Assembly (NCBI RefSeq): GCF_022968795.1
Contig: NZ_JALJRB010000005.1
Span: 172,061 to 236,060, forward strand
Direction: 5' to 3'
Length of the DNA: 64,000 nucleotides
From: Desulfatitalea alkaliphila
Lineage (GTDB): Bacteria; Desulfobacterota; Desulfobacteria; Desulfobacterales; Desulfosarcinaceae
Position numbers and translations under genes: made by a program. The notes under the pieces are model-generated. The model did not search any database, was not told the origin of the DNA, and saw only the letters and a list, made by a program, of their open reading frames with translations. Each line of letters opens with the position of its first letter. The first letter of the stretch is position 1. Positions 32,350 to 41,524 of the stretch are shown piece by piece.

Positions 32350-33330
32350 TTAAGATTTCGCTTGGCGCCGCGCGGCGATCTTGTCGTTGAGCTGGCGCAC
32401 CGCGCCAACAAACCCACGGGGAAAATAGATGATGGTGGCCACCAGCAACACGCCGAAAAACAGCATGCGGAAGTGACCCAGATCCTGCAACAATTCCATG
32501 AGGATGGGAATGGCGAAGGCACCGACCACCGGCCCCGCCAGGCTGGCCATGCCTCCGAGAATCAGGAAAATCAGAAAATTGAAGGTGAGCAGATGGGCGG
32601 CCACGCTGGGGCTCACGGCACCGATGATGGCCGCGTAAAGACCGCCCGCCAATCCGGCGAAAAAATTGGCGATCACAAAGGAGATCAATTTGGTGGTGAA
32701 GGTGTTGATGCCCACGGCGTCGGCCAAGGGCTCATTGTTGCGCACGGCCATGAAGGTCAATCCGAAGATCGAATAAACGATGCGGTGCATGATGAACAGG
32801 GTGAGCAGCAGAAACACCAGCACCAGGTAATATTGAGCGGGCTGGTCGAAAAATTCGATTGCGCCGATGAATGGAATGGGAATCGGGGTGGGTCGGGGAA
32901 TGCCGAAGATGCCGTTGTGGCCGCCGGTCACCTGGACCCAGTTGCCGGCCACGATCCAGACGATGACGCCGAAGGCCAGGGTGACGATGGCGAAGTAGGA
33001 CCCTCGTGTGCGCAACGCCGGCGGACCGATGATCAGCCCGATCAGCGCCGATATGGAAGCGGCGGCCGGCAGCGCCAGCCAGAAGGAGATACCGGCCTTG
33101 GTCATGATCGCCACGCCGTAAGCGCCGAAACCGAAAAAAGCGGCATGGGCCAGGGAGGCCTGACCGGTGAAACCGATGATCAGGTTCATGGCCAGCACGG
33201 CGATAGCAAAGATCAGGCTCATGATGACCACTTGAAACATATAGGGATCGGGCACATACAGCGGTAACAGCAAGGCTGCCAGAAGAATGAAACCGTACAG
33301 CAGTTTGGTGTGGAGCGGTTTGGTTATCAT
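32350..33330 (-). CDS. livM: Branched-chain amino acid ABC transporter permease LivM
   Basis: A 326-residue polytopic permease with about eight to ten membrane helices. The family segment is AMNLIIGFTGQASLAHAAFFGFGAYG near residue 45, and the cytoplasmic coupling loop is FGLTFMAVRNNEPLADAVGIN. The basic C-terminal tail (RQLNDKIAARRQAKS) is cytoplasmic. GGAGGG lies seven bases upstream of the ATG. It is four bases after livH and forms the heterodimeric channel with it. Confidence 0.93.
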   Translation of the reverse strand: MITKPLHTKLLYGFILLAALLLPLYVPDPYMFQVVIMSLIFAIAVLAMNLIIGFTGQASLAHAAFFGFGAYGVAIMTKAGISFWLALPAAASISALIGLIIGPPALRTRGSYFAIVTLAFGVIVWIVAGNWVQVTGGHNGIFGIPRPTPIPIPFIGAIEFFDQPAQYYLVLVFLLLTLFIMHRIVYSIFGLTFMAVRNNEPLADAVGINTFTTKLISFVIANFFAGLAGGLYAAIIGAVSPSVAAHLLTFNFLIFLILGGMASLAGPVVGAFAIPILMELLQDLGHFRMLFFGVLLVATIIYFPRGFVGAVRQLNDKIAARRQAKS

Positions 33331-33333
33331 GGA

Positions 33334-34197
33334 TCAGCCCTCCTTCTTGCCGAACAGGCCGGTCGGCTTGATGGAAAAAATAACGATGAGGGCTCCGAAC
33401 GCGATGACATCCTTGTAGGCGGCGGAAACATACCCCCCGCCGAGGGACTCGATCAGCCCTAGAAAATAGCCGCCTATGATGGCCCCCGGAATACTGCCCA
33501 TCCCACCCAACAATACGATGATGAAGGCCTTCATGCCGATAATGGCCCCCATGGCCGGCGAAATCACGAAGATGGGCGCGATGAAGCTGGCGGCCACGGC
33601 GGCGGTGCCGGAGGAGATGAAAAAGGTCAAAGAGGAGACCCGGTTCACATTGATGCCGTTGAGCATGGCCCCTTCCCTGTTCTGGGCCACGGCCTCGATG
33701 GTGGTGCCGGTGAGGGTCTTTTTAAGAAAAAGGTGCAGTAACACAATCAACAGGATCGCCCCGAATATGACCAACAGCCGCTGCACGCTCATGATGATCC
33801 CCAGAAACTCGAAGGTGTGCGGATAGGGGTTGGGAACGCGCATACCCTGCGGCCCCCAGATCACTTCCACCGCCGACTCCAACACCAGCAGCGCGCCGAT
33901 GGCCGCAATGAAGGCATTGATGTGCGGCTGCTCGTTCAACGGCCGGTAGACGACCGCTTCCATAATGATCCCCACGAAGCCCAGCACCACGATGGCGATC
34001 AGCAGGCTGGGCCAGTAGCCAAGCCCCAGGGTGGCCACAAAGAGATAGGTGATGTAGCCGCCGAGCATGTAGAGATGCCCATGGGCGAAATTGGGGATGT
34101 GCAGGATGCCCATCACCAGCGTCAGCCCGAGCGCCACGATGGCATAGGTGCTGCCGAACATGATGCCGTTGAAAACCTGTTGCAGAAATAGCTCCAT
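33334..34197 (-). CDS. livH: Branched-chain amino acid ABC transporter permease LivH
   Basis: A 287-residue permease with about eight membrane helices. The start QQVFNGIMFGSTYAIVALGLTLVMG and the PNFAHG motif are typical of LivH, and GTTIEAVAQNREGAMLNGINV is the ATPase-coupling loop. The gene follows livJ-type binding-protein gene by 126 bp, in which a terminator-like hairpin lies. Confidence 0.93.
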   Translation of the reverse strand: MELFLQQVFNGIMFGSTYAIVALGLTLVMGILHIPNFAHGHLYMLGGYITYLFVATLGLGYWPSLLIAIVVLGFVGIIMEAVVYRPLNEQPHINAFIAAIGALLVLESAVEVIWGPQGMRVPNPYPHTFEFLGIIMSVQRLLVIFGAILLIVLLHLFLKKTLTGTTIEAVAQNREGAMLNGINVNRVSSLTFFISSGTAAVAASFIAPIFVISPAMGAIIGMKAFIIVLLGGMGSIPGAIIGGYFLGLIESLGGGYVSAAYKDVIAFGALIVIFSIKPTGLFGKKEG

Positions 34198-34256
34198 TGA
34201 AACACCCTTCGATCATTGGTGGAATGAGGTGGAATGCCGCGGGCGGCGCCGGCCGT

Positions 34257-34304
34257 CCCTATAAAACTGCCCGAGGCGCGCAAAACGACACTCACCTCGG
34301 GCAG
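34257..34304 (-). terminator. Hairpin with T tract between binding-protein gene and livH
   Basis: On the minus strand a perfect 10-bp stem (CTGCCCGAGG with CCTCGGGCAG) closes an 18-base loop and is followed by TTTTAT. It stands 20 bp after the stop codon of the binding-protein gene. Partial termination here would give more binding protein than permease, a common arrangement in such operons. Confidence 0.75.
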
Positions 34305-34323
34305 CTTGCTGCAAGGGGTCGGT

Positions 34324-35604
34324 CTATTTCATCACGTATCCTTCCAACGGCAGGATTCTGCGATGTACCTTGTGTTCGGGCGGTTGCATATCCACCAGCC
34401 GCTGGAGCTCCTTTTCGTCATCGATCCACCAGAACGATTGAATCGGGGTCTTGTATTCATTCTCTTCGATGAACTGGATGGAGGCCTGCACCAGCAACCG
34501 GCTGCCTTGCAAGCCGACGTACATGATCGGGTTGTCCTCTACGGGCAAGGGCAACACTTCATTGAAGGCGGCCTTGATCTTGGCGGGATCGCTGACGGTG
34601 CCGGCCTTCACCATGGCCGCCGCCAGAATCCGCATGGCCGAGTAGTTCAGGAAATTTTCCGAAGTGGGAACCTTGATGTTCTTTTCTTGCACGAAGCGGT
34701 CGATCAGGGCCTGCGTTTCGCTGTGCACCCCCAGATCCAATGTCCGGACAACGCCCCAGACATTGTTCATCTTGGTGATATCCCCCTTGAAGGTGACATC
34801 CACGATGTAGTTCAGTTTGGCTTGATCGACCATCATGAAACCGCCCTTGAACCCCAGGTTCTTGGCTTGTTCGATAACCAGGCCGGTGGGGTCGGACGGT
34901 CCGCCGACCAACAGGAACTCGGGGTTGGTGGCCAAGGCGGCCGCCAGATGGGAGGAAAAATCGGTTTCCGTATAGTAGTTGGCCGGTTGATCGGCGGTGA
35001 TTTCACCACCTTTCGCCTCCCACACGCGACGAAACTCCTTGCGCCACTCGTCGCCGTAGGCACCCAAGGTGACCACCATCGCTCCCTTGCGCCATCCTTT
35101 TTCCCAGGCACGATCGGCGAATGCGATGGCATAGGCGGCAAAAGGCGGTGGAATGGCGACCGTCAATTGATTGGGAATCTTGTCGAGGGCGGGGGTGCTG
35201 GTGTAGGCCATCATCAAAAACTCGGACCCGCGCTGTTCGTTGATCTGCATCATGGCCGCGATGGTGTTGAAAACCGGGTTGAAAACAGCCACGGCCTTCT
35301 CCCTGGAGACCAGGCGCCGCGAGTTGTTGACCGCCGCCGTTGGGTCGATCATGTCGTCATAGGAAGCCACCTTGAAGGTGTAAGCCTTGCCGTCGATCTT
35401 AATGCCGCCGGCACGGTTAATATCCTCCACGGCCAGCTCCACGCCGGCCAGACAATCACGCCCGTATTGGGCCGCGGGGCCGCTGAGGGGGCCCGTGTAT
35501 CCAATCACCACCTCTTCGGCCCAGGCGCCGCCGGCGAAAACCGCGAACAGCGTGAAAAAAGCAAGTGCAATACCCAATGAGGAACATTTCAGCGTACGCA
35601 TCAT
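34324..35604 (-). CDS. ABC transporter substrate-binding protein, amino acid (Leu/Ile/Val) family
   Basis: A 426-residue periplasmic binding protein of the LivJ/LivK (peripla_BP_6) family and first gene of the liv operon. Residues 1-29 are a signal peptide (LGIALAFFTLFAVFAGGAWA). The mature protein starts with VVIGYTGPLSGPAAQYGRD and continues with GVELAVEDINRAGGI, then VNNSRRLVSREKAVAVFNPV in the usual positions. GGAGG lies seven bases before the ATG. The ligand may be a branched-chain amino acid, an amide or an aromatic acid; related Desulfobacterota proteins vary. Confidence 0.9.
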   Translation of the reverse strand: MMRTLKCSSLGIALAFFTLFAVFAGGAWAEEVVIGYTGPLSGPAAQYGRDCLAGVELAVEDINRAGGIKIDGKAYTFKVASYDDMIDPTAAVNNSRRLVSREKAVAVFNPVFNTIAAMMQINEQRGSEFLMMAYTSTPALDKIPNQLTVAIPPPFAAYAIAFADRAWEKGWRKGAMVVTLGAYGDEWRKEFRRVWEAKGGEITADQPANYYTETDFSSHLAAALATNPEFLLVGGPSDPTGLVIEQAKNLGFKGGFMMVDQAKLNYIVDVTFKGDITKMNNVWGVVRTLDLGVHSETQALIDRFVQEKNIKVPTSENFLNYSAMRILAAAMVKAGTVSDPAKIKAAFNEVLPLPVEDNPIMYVGLQGSRLLVQASIQFIEENEYKTPIQSFWWIDDEKELQRLVDMQPPEHKVHRRILPLEGYVMK

Positions 35605-35976
35605 TTTACCCCTCCTGTTGATTGAAGACGCGACAAATCATTGATCATCCAAAACAATAGTGGTGATCGGCGGCCGAGTCGGAAAAGTCCGAAAGGCCCT
35701 TCTTGTGGCTATCGTGACAAATGGGCTGGATGTGCAACCATGAAACCATTGGCTGAAGCGTAATTCAGAATTTTCAACCCTGTCAACTACAATCTGCGGC
35801 GTTCAGCTTTATCGAGTTGGCAATATAGACCAAATCTCGTTCGACATGGCGGAACGCATCATTAACTCAACCTTGAACCGACCGAAACTGTTCTTATTAT
35901 AGGCCTGCAAACAAAATCCGGATCGATCACCGCGCTTCCCGCGACGATCCACGGCAACCGACAGGAGGAGAACCCG
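35605..35976. other. 372-bp divergent spacer between liv operon and fmdB-type gene
   Basis: No gene is seen. It should contain divergent promoters; a good candidate for the plus strand is annotated at 35873-35900. No clear operator palindrome was found. Confidence 0.4.
35873..35900 (+). promoter_or_regulatory. Candidate sigma-70 promoter for the FmdB-type gene
   Basis: TTGAAC and TATTAT are separated by 16 bases. The expected start of transcription lies about 70 bp before the ATG at 35977. Confidence 0.5.
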
Positions 35977-36174
35977 ATGCCGATCTTCGAATATCGATGT
36001 GAGGATTGCGGCCACTGTTTCGAAAAACTGCGCATGGCCGGCGACGAGGAACAAGAAAAAACCACCTGCCCTTCCTGCGGCGGCACCCGAACCGCCAAGC
36101 AGATGAGTTGCGCCAGCTTCATCGGCGGCGCCACCGGCGGCCTCTGCGCCCCCGGCGGCTCGGGCTTCTCCTGA
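35977..36174 (+). CDS. FmdB-family zinc-ribbon protein
   Basis: A 65-residue protein with the hallmark start MPIFEYRCEDCGHCFEKL and a second knuckle CPSCGG, forming a zinc ribbon. FmdB-type proteins are small putative regulators found widely in anaerobes; the function is not established. The Gly/Ser-rich tail with a cysteine (GGLCAPGGSGFS) is common in the family. AGGAGGAG lies six bases before the ATG. The gene stands alone between divergent and convergent transcription units. Confidence 0.9.
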   Translation: MPIFEYRCEDCGHCFEKLRMAGDEEQEKTTCPSCGGTRTAKQMSCASFIGGATGGLCAPGGSGFS

Positions 36175-36328
36175 GCCACCTGACCCAAGCCGGCGGGTCC
36201 GCCGGCACCACGAAAACAACCACACCAAACCCATGATAACACAAGGGCCGCCCACCGAACACTCGGCACCAGGCGGCCCACCACCCCATCCAACCACCGG
36301 AATTCCTTCAACTTAAAACCTAAAACTT

Positions 36329-36368
36329 AAAACTGGCCCGCAGGGCCTCAAAACTGGCCCGCAGGGCC
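36329..36368. repeat. Two direct copies of a 19-bp unit
   Basis: AAAACTGGCCCGCAGGGCC occurs twice, two bases apart. Each copy holds a small palindrome (GGCCC-GCA-GGGCC). It lies 24 bp beyond the stop codon of the ABC permease gene on the other strand and may affect its transcript end. Confidence 0.8.
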
Positions 36369-36391
36369 CATGAATCGACCAACCTTTACGG

Positions 36392-37513
36392 CTACTGCGA
36401 CCGATGACGAAACAGCCGGCCGGCAACCGGCAGAGTCACGGCCGCCATGACCAGCAAGGGCCACAGTTGCGGCCAGACGGCGGCGGTGTCCGCGCCTTGC
36501 AGGAAGATCAGGCGCAGGGCGGTGATGATGTAACGCACGGGGTTGAGCAGGGTGCCGGCTTGCAGCCAGCCGGGCATGTTTTCGATGGGGGTGGTGAAGC
36601 CGGAGAGGATGACCGCCGGCATCATGAACACGAAGGCACCCATCAGGGCCTGCTGCATGGTCTTGGCCATGGAGGAGACCAGCAGCCCCACCCCCACGAT
36701 GGTCACCACGAAACCGATCAGGACCAGCAGCAGGGCCGCCGGGCTACCGCGAAAGGGCACGCCGTACCAGAAGACCGCTCCCAGGGAGAAAAGCAAGGCA
36801 TCGATCAGACCGAAGCAGATACCGGGCAGGGATTTGCCGATTAGAATCTCCGCAGGCGTGAACGGGGCCACCAGCAGCTGATCGAAGGTGCCGAACTCCC
36901 GCTCCCGCGCCACCGACAAGCTGGTGAGGATCATCACCACCACCATGCTGATGATGCCCCCCAGGGCCGAGACGATATACCATCGGCTCTGCAAATTGGG
37001 GTTGAACCAGGCGCGCTCCACCAGTGCCACGCCCGGTCCGCTCAAGGCCACCAGCCCTTCGGCGGCCAACTGCCGGTTGAACTGTTCGACGATGGTGCCG
37101 ATGTAGCCTAAAGCGAGCAAGGCGGAGTTGGAGTTGCGGCCGTCCACCAGCACCTGCACCGCAACCGGCGCGCCGTTGTGCAGATCGCGGCTGAATCCGG
37201 ACCCGATGTGCACCACCAGCCGGGCCTGGCGTCCATCGAGTACCTCGGCCACCTGATGGCCGGCGGTCAAGGTGCCCACCCGCGCGAAGCTTTCGGAGCC
37301 GTCCAAACGCGCCAGCAGCCGGCCGGAGATGGCGCTGCGGTCTTCATCCAACACCGCGTAACGTACGTTTTTAAGATCGTAGGTGGCCGCATAGCCGAAG
37401 ACGAAGAACTGGATCAGCGGCGGCACGATGACCACGACGCGGCTTTTGGGATCCTTGAGGATCAGCGCGAACTCCTTGCGGATCAGGGCGATGATGCGAC
37501 GCGGGACGGTCAT
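36392..37513 (-). CDS. ybhR: ABC-2 type export permease (YbhR-like)
   Basis: A 373-residue permease with one N-terminal membrane helix, a large extracytoplasmic domain (residues about 45-170) and five C-terminal helices, as in the ABC-2 exporters YbhR/YhhJ. Key segments: IRKEFALILKDPKSRVVVIVPPLIQFFVFGYAATYDL, VAREREFGTFDQLLVAPFTPAEILIGK and GFTTPIENMPGWLQ. The start codon overlaps the stop of the preceding permease gene (ATGA). Last gene of a cecR-ybhGFSR type operon that in Escherichia coli affects sensitivity to cefoperazone and chloramphenicol. Confidence 0.88.
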   Translation of the reverse strand: MTVPRRIIALIRKEFALILKDPKSRVVVIVPPLIQFFVFGYAATYDLKNVRYAVLDEDRSAISGRLLARLDGSESFARVGTLTAGHQVAEVLDGRQARLVVHIGSGFSRDLHNGAPVAVQVLVDGRNSNSALLALGYIGTIVEQFNRQLAAEGLVALSGPGVALVERAWFNPNLQSRWYIVSALGGIISMVVVMILTSLSVAREREFGTFDQLLVAPFTPAEILIGKSLPGICFGLIDALLFSLGAVFWYGVPFRGSPAALLLVLIGFVVTIVGVGLLVSSMAKTMQQALMGAFVFMMPAVILSGFTTPIENMPGWLQAGTLLNPVRYIITALRLIFLQGADTAAVWPQLWPLLVMAAVTLPVAGRLFRHRSQ

Positions 37514-38646
37514 GGCGCCTCCAGCCGCTTGGTGATGTTGCGATAGGCCAGGGCGATGAACAACACCGCCATGACCAGCAAGGCCAGGGCGTTGGGCAAA
37601 AGCACGGACCAGACGTTGCCGGCCATGAAGAGCGTGTGGATGATGGTGACGAAGTAACGAGCAGGCACCACGTGGCTGACGATCTGAATCGGCAGCGGTG
37701 TGCTTTCCAGATCGAACAGCAGCCCCGAAAGAAAAACCGCCGGCAGGAAACCGGTCACGATGGAGATCTGGGCGGCCACGAACTGGACACGAACGGCCGC
37801 GGAGATCATCAGCCCCAGGCCTAGGGCCGCCAGCATGAAAAGCGCGCTGAGGACAAAGAGCACACTGAGGGAGCCGCGCAGCGGCACCTGGAACAGGGTG
37901 ACCGCCAACGCCACCGATAGCCCCATGCCGGCCATGCCCAGAAAAAAGTAGGGCAGCAGTTTGCCCAGCAGCAGATCGATGCGGCGCAGGGGCGTGACCA
38001 GGATCGCCTCCATGGTGCCCCGCTCCCACTCGCGGGCCACCACCAGCGCGGTGAGCAGGGTGCCGATCAAGGTCATGATCAGGGCGATCAAGCCCGGCAC
38101 CAGGAAATTGCGACTGACCGCCCCCTCATTGAACCAGACGCGCTGGACCACCGTCACGGCGGGCACGGCCGCCGCCTCGCCCCGCGCATGGCGCAGGGCA
38201 CCCCACTGCTGCAACACGCCGCGGGCATAGGCCTGGATCAGACGGGCGCGGTTGGCATCCACCCCGTTGACGATCACTTGCACCGACGCTGCCTGTTGCC
38301 GCTGAATATGGGCGGCAAAGTCGCTTTGCAGGCAAACGATGCCTTCTACCTTGCGCTGATCCAGCCACCGCCGGGCCTCGGACAGGGAGGCGGCATGGCG
38401 CACATCGAAATAGCGCGATCCCTCGAAGCGCGCCGCCAGTTCCCGGGCCGGTGCGGCGCGGTCCTGCAGCACCATGGCCAGGGGCACGTGCTCGGCATCC
38501 AGGGAGACGCCGTACCCGAACAGGAACAACATCACCAGGGGCAACACCACGGCCAGGGCGATGCTGCTCGGATCGCGCAGGATCTGACGCAGCTCCTTGC
38601 GCAGCAAGCCCGCCATGCGCATCCGGAAAAGCGATTGCCGGGTCAT
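37510..38646 (-). CDS. ybhS: ABC-2 type export permease (YbhS-like)
   Basis: A 378-residue permease with the same layout as its partner: LRKELRQILRDPSSIALAVVLPLVMLFLFGYGVSLD, an extracytoplasmic domain, VAREWERGTMEAILVTPLRRIDLLLGK and a run of five membrane helices. The pair should form the exporter channel driven by the double ATPase encoded just upstream. Both ends overlap neighbouring genes by four bases (ATGA), showing tight translational coupling. Confidence 0.88.
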   Translation of the reverse strand: MTRQSLFRMRMAGLLRKELRQILRDPSSIALAVVLPLVMLFLFGYGVSLDAEHVPLAMVLQDRAAPARELAARFEGSRYFDVRHAASLSEARRWLDQRKVEGIVCLQSDFAAHIQRQQAASVQVIVNGVDANRARLIQAYARGVLQQWGALRHARGEAAAVPAVTVVQRVWFNEGAVSRNFLVPGLIALIMTLIGTLLTALVVAREWERGTMEAILVTPLRRIDLLLGKLLPYFFLGMAGMGLSVALAVTLFQVPLRGSLSVLFVLSALFMLAALGLGLMISAAVRVQFVAAQISIVTGFLPAVFLSGLLFDLESTPLPIQIVSHVVPARYFVTIIHTLFMAGNVWSVLLPNALALLVMAVLFIALAYRNITKRLEAP

Positions 38647-40454
38647 TGGTGCGCCCCACTGCTCGCGGCGCCGGCGCGGCCCTCGGCCAAAGCGATGAAG
38701 GCATCCTCCATGGTCGGCGCGGGAAGATCCGCCGAGCGGGCCAATGCCCGGATCTGTTCCGGCGTGCCCACGGCCAGGGTGCGACCCCGGGACATGATCA
38801 GCATGCGGTCACAATACTCCGATTCCTCCATGAAGTGGGTGGTAACCACCACGGTGACCCCCTGCTGGGCAAAGCCGTTGATGCGCAGCCAGAACTCGCG
38901 CCGCGCCAGGGGGTCCACACCGGAGGTGGGTTCGTCCAGGAAAAGAATGTCCGGTTGATGCAGCAGGGCGGTGGCCATGGCCAGGCGTTGTTTGTAACCG
39001 CCGGGCAGTTCCCCGGCCGCGCGGTCGCGCCAGGCGGCCAGGCCGAACTCCGCATAAGCCCAATCCATTCGGGCCTGCAGCCGGGCACCGGCCAGACCGT
39101 AGGCGCGCCCGTAAAACTGCAGGTTCTCGCGTACGCTGAGCTGGGTATAAAGGGAAAACCGCTGCGCCATGTAGCCCAGGCGTGCACGGGCGCGGGCCCG
39201 CGACCGCCGCAGGTCCCGGCCGGCCACGGTGAGCTTGCCGCCGCCGGCGGTGGTCAGCCCGCAGAGCATGCGGAAGGTGGTGCTCTTACCCGCGCCGTTG
39301 GGGCCGAGCAATCCAAAAATCTCGCCGCGACGCACTTCAAAGGAGAGATCCTGAACGGCGGCGAAGGCGCCGAAGTACTTGCTCAACCCCTCGGTGCGCA
39401 CCACCACCTCGCCGACCTCGACGGCCGCGGCGCCGTCATCGATCTGCGCAGCAGGTGCGAATGCCGCTTCGCGACGGGGCAAAAGCGCCATGAAGGCATC
39501 TTCGAAACAGGGTTCGGCCGGTTGCATGCCGGCCCGCCATGTTGCGGGCAAATCGAAGGCGGCCCCGGCGGCGGCGTCCGCCGCCGTCACCAGGCGCACC
39601 CGGCCGGCACGGATGGTCACGTCCTGGATGCCCGTCGCGCGGGCCAGGCGGGTGTGGATACGCCGCGGCGCCACCCCCGCGGGAGGCGCGATCAGGAAAA
39701 CCCGGCCCCGCACGCGGTCGTGAAAGGCGCGCGGCGGCCCCTCGGCCATCAATCGGCCTTCGTGCAGCAACGCCACATGGTGGCAGCGTTCCGCCTCATC
39801 CAGATAGGCCGTGGCCAGCAGCACGCCGATGCCCTCGCCTTCGGCCAATTCATAGACAATCTTCCATAGCTCGCGCCGCGACACCGGATCCACCCCCACG
39901 GTGGGTTCGTCCAGCAGCAGCAATTGCGGCGACTTGATCAGGGCACAGGCCAGTCCCAGTTTCTGCTTCATGCCGCCGGACAGATCCCCCGCCCGGCGCC
40001 GGGGAAAAGGTGCCAGGCCGGTCATGGCCAGCAACCGGGGATAACGCCGGCGGCGTTCGGCCTTGGGCACCCCTTGCAGATCGGCGTACAGATCCATGTT
40101 CTCGGCCACGGTCAGATCCTCGTATAGTCCGAAGCGCTGGGGCATATAACCAACCCGGCTCTGGACGGCCAGGCTGTCGCGCGCACTGTCCAGCCCCAGG
40201 ACGGTCACCGTCCCTTCCGTGGGCACCAGCAAACCGGCCGCGATGCGCAGCAAAGTGGTCTTACCCGCGCCATCGGCGCCCACCAGGCCAGCCACCTGCC
40301 CGCGGTCCACCTTGAGAGATACCCCTTGAAGGGCCGTCACCACCTCCGCCTTGGCCTTTGCGGCGGCAAAGGTCTTGGTCAGTCGCCGGGCCGTCAAAAC
40401 CGACTCTGTGGTGACCGAAGGATCGCTATCCGGCGGACGGACCACGGTCGTCAC
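38643..40454 (-). CDS. ybhF: Double ABC ATPase of an exporter (YbhF-like)
   Basis: A 603-residue protein with two complete ABC modules in tandem. The first has GADGAGKTTLLR near residue 39, signature LSGGMKQKLG and LLLLDEPTVGVDP; the second has GPNGAGKSTTFRML near 395, ELPGGYKQRLAMA and ILFLDEPTSGVDPLARRE. A linker of about 110 residues separates them. The start is a GTG overlapping the stop of the membrane-fusion gene (GTGA). The second signature has PGG in place of SGG. It powers the YbhS/YbhR pair. Confidence 0.9.
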   Translation of the reverse strand: MTTVVRPPDSDPSVTTESVLTARRLTKTFAAAKAKAEVVTALQGVSLKVDRGQVAGLVGADGAGKTTLLRIAAGLLVPTEGTVTVLGLDSARDSLAVQSRVGYMPQRFGLYEDLTVAENMDLYADLQGVPKAERRRRYPRLLAMTGLAPFPRRRAGDLSGGMKQKLGLACALIKSPQLLLLDEPTVGVDPVSRRELWKIVYELAEGEGIGVLLATAYLDEAERCHHVALLHEGRLMAEGPPRAFHDRVRGRVFLIAPPAGVAPRRIHTRLARATGIQDVTIRAGRVRLVTAADAAAGAAFDLPATWRAGMQPAEPCFEDAFMALLPRREAAFAPAAQIDDGAAAVEVGEVVVRTEGLSKYFGAFAAVQDLSFEVRRGEIFGLLGPNGAGKSTTFRMLCGLTTAGGGKLTVAGRDLRRSRARARARLGYMAQRFSLYTQLSVRENLQFYGRAYGLAGARLQARMDWAYAEFGLAAWRDRAAGELPGGYKQRLAMATALLHQPDILFLDEPTSGVDPLARREFWLRINGFAQQGVTVVVTTHFMEESEYCDRMLIMSRGRTLAVGTPEQIRALARSADLPAPTMEDAFIALAEGRAGAASSGAHQ

Positions 40455-41488
40455 CGCCGCGCCTGCGACCGCGCCGGGCTTGGAACCCCGGACGCGGCGG
40501 CCGGATCCACCCGCACACTGACCGGCATGCCCTGACGCAGCACATCCTCCGGATCGTTCACGTGAATGCGCACCTCGTACACCAGCTGGGTACGCAAATC
40601 GGTGGTCTCCACATTCTTAGGCGTAAACTCGGCCTTGGGAGAAATGAACCCCACCCAACCGGACAAGGGCTGTTCGGGGAACGTGTCGTTGTTCACCCGG
40701 GCCGCCATGCCGCTGTCGACCCGGCCCAAATCCGGACCCGGCAGCCAGGCCCGCACCCATTTGGTCCCGGTCAGCGCCAGCACCACCACCGGCCGGCCCG
40801 GATCGGCCATTTCGCCCGGTTCCAGAATCCGGCTGCGCACCACACCGGCGGCCGGCGCATACAACGCCATGTCCGCCAGCCGAATGCGCAGCAAATCCAG
40901 GGCGGCACGCTCGGCGGACAGACGGCTTTCGGCCTCCTCGATCTCCTCGCGCCGGGGCCCCTCCAGCACCAGTTCCAAGGCCTTGCGCCGCACTTCGCGC
41001 TGCGCCTTTGCCTCTTGCAACCGGGCGGCCGCATCGTCCAGCGCCTGGACGCTGGACGCACCGGCGGCCGTGGTCTGCCGCAAACGCGCGACGGTCATGC
41101 GGGCATTGGTTGCCCGCACCTCGGCCGCCGCCAGCTCGGAACGCACCTGGGCCACCTCCTGGTGCCGCGCCCCCGCCAGCAGGCGATCCAGAACGGCCTG
41201 CTGGGCGGCAATGCGGGCCTCGCTCTCCCGCACCCGGGCCTGCAGCCGTTCGGCATGCAGGCGGGCCACCACCTGACCGGCCGCCACCCGCTCCCCCTCC
41301 TCCACCAGGACCGCCGCCACCCGCTCCTGCTCGCTGAAGGCCAAGCGCACATCGCGCATCTCCACATGGCCGAAGAGCCGCACCACATTATCGGCTTCAC
41401 GGCCGTCGCCATCGAACCACCACCAAACGGCCCCGCAAACCGCCCCCGCCAATACCACCACCAGCGGCACCATCTTGACCGACCATCT
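40451..41488 (-). CDS. ybhG: HlyD-family membrane fusion protein (YbhG-like)
   Basis: A 345-residue periplasmic adaptor. Residues about 5-25 are a membrane anchor (MVPLVVVLAGAVCGAVWWWF). A biotinyl-lipoyl-like half motif (RVAAVLVEEGERVAAGQVVARL) leads into an alpha-helical hairpin rich in Ala/Glu/Arg (about 70-190), then the second half (VVRSRILEPGEMADPGRPVV). It links the inner-membrane exporter to an outer-membrane channel. ATG at 41488 is preferred because GGGGG is close upstream and the protein then begins as in YbhG; 41512 is also in frame. Confidence 0.88.
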   Translation of the reverse strand, partial: RWSVKMVPLVVVLAGAVCGAVWWWFDGDGREADNVVRLFGHVEMRDVRLAFSEQERVAAVLVEEGERVAAGQVVARLHAERLQARVRESEARIAAQQAVLDRLLAGARHQEVAQVRSELAAAEVRATNARMTVARLRQTTAAGASSVQALDDAAARLQEAKAQREVRRKALELVLEGPRREEIEEAESRLSAERAALDLLRIRLADMALYAPAAGVVRSRILEPGEMADPGRPVVVLALTGTKWVRAWLPGPDLGRVDSGMAARVNNDTFPEQPLSGWVGFISPKAEFTPKNVETTDLRTQLVYEVRIHVNDPEDVLRQGMPVSVRVDPAAASGVPSPARSQARR

Positions 41489-41524
41489 CATATCGCCCCC
41501 AATCGTTCGCATCGCCCCAAGGCC

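Noticed and set aside
38188..39869. Long plus-strand frames over the exporter operon
   Set aside because: Shadows of the double ATPase and permease genes, which have all family motifs on the other strand.
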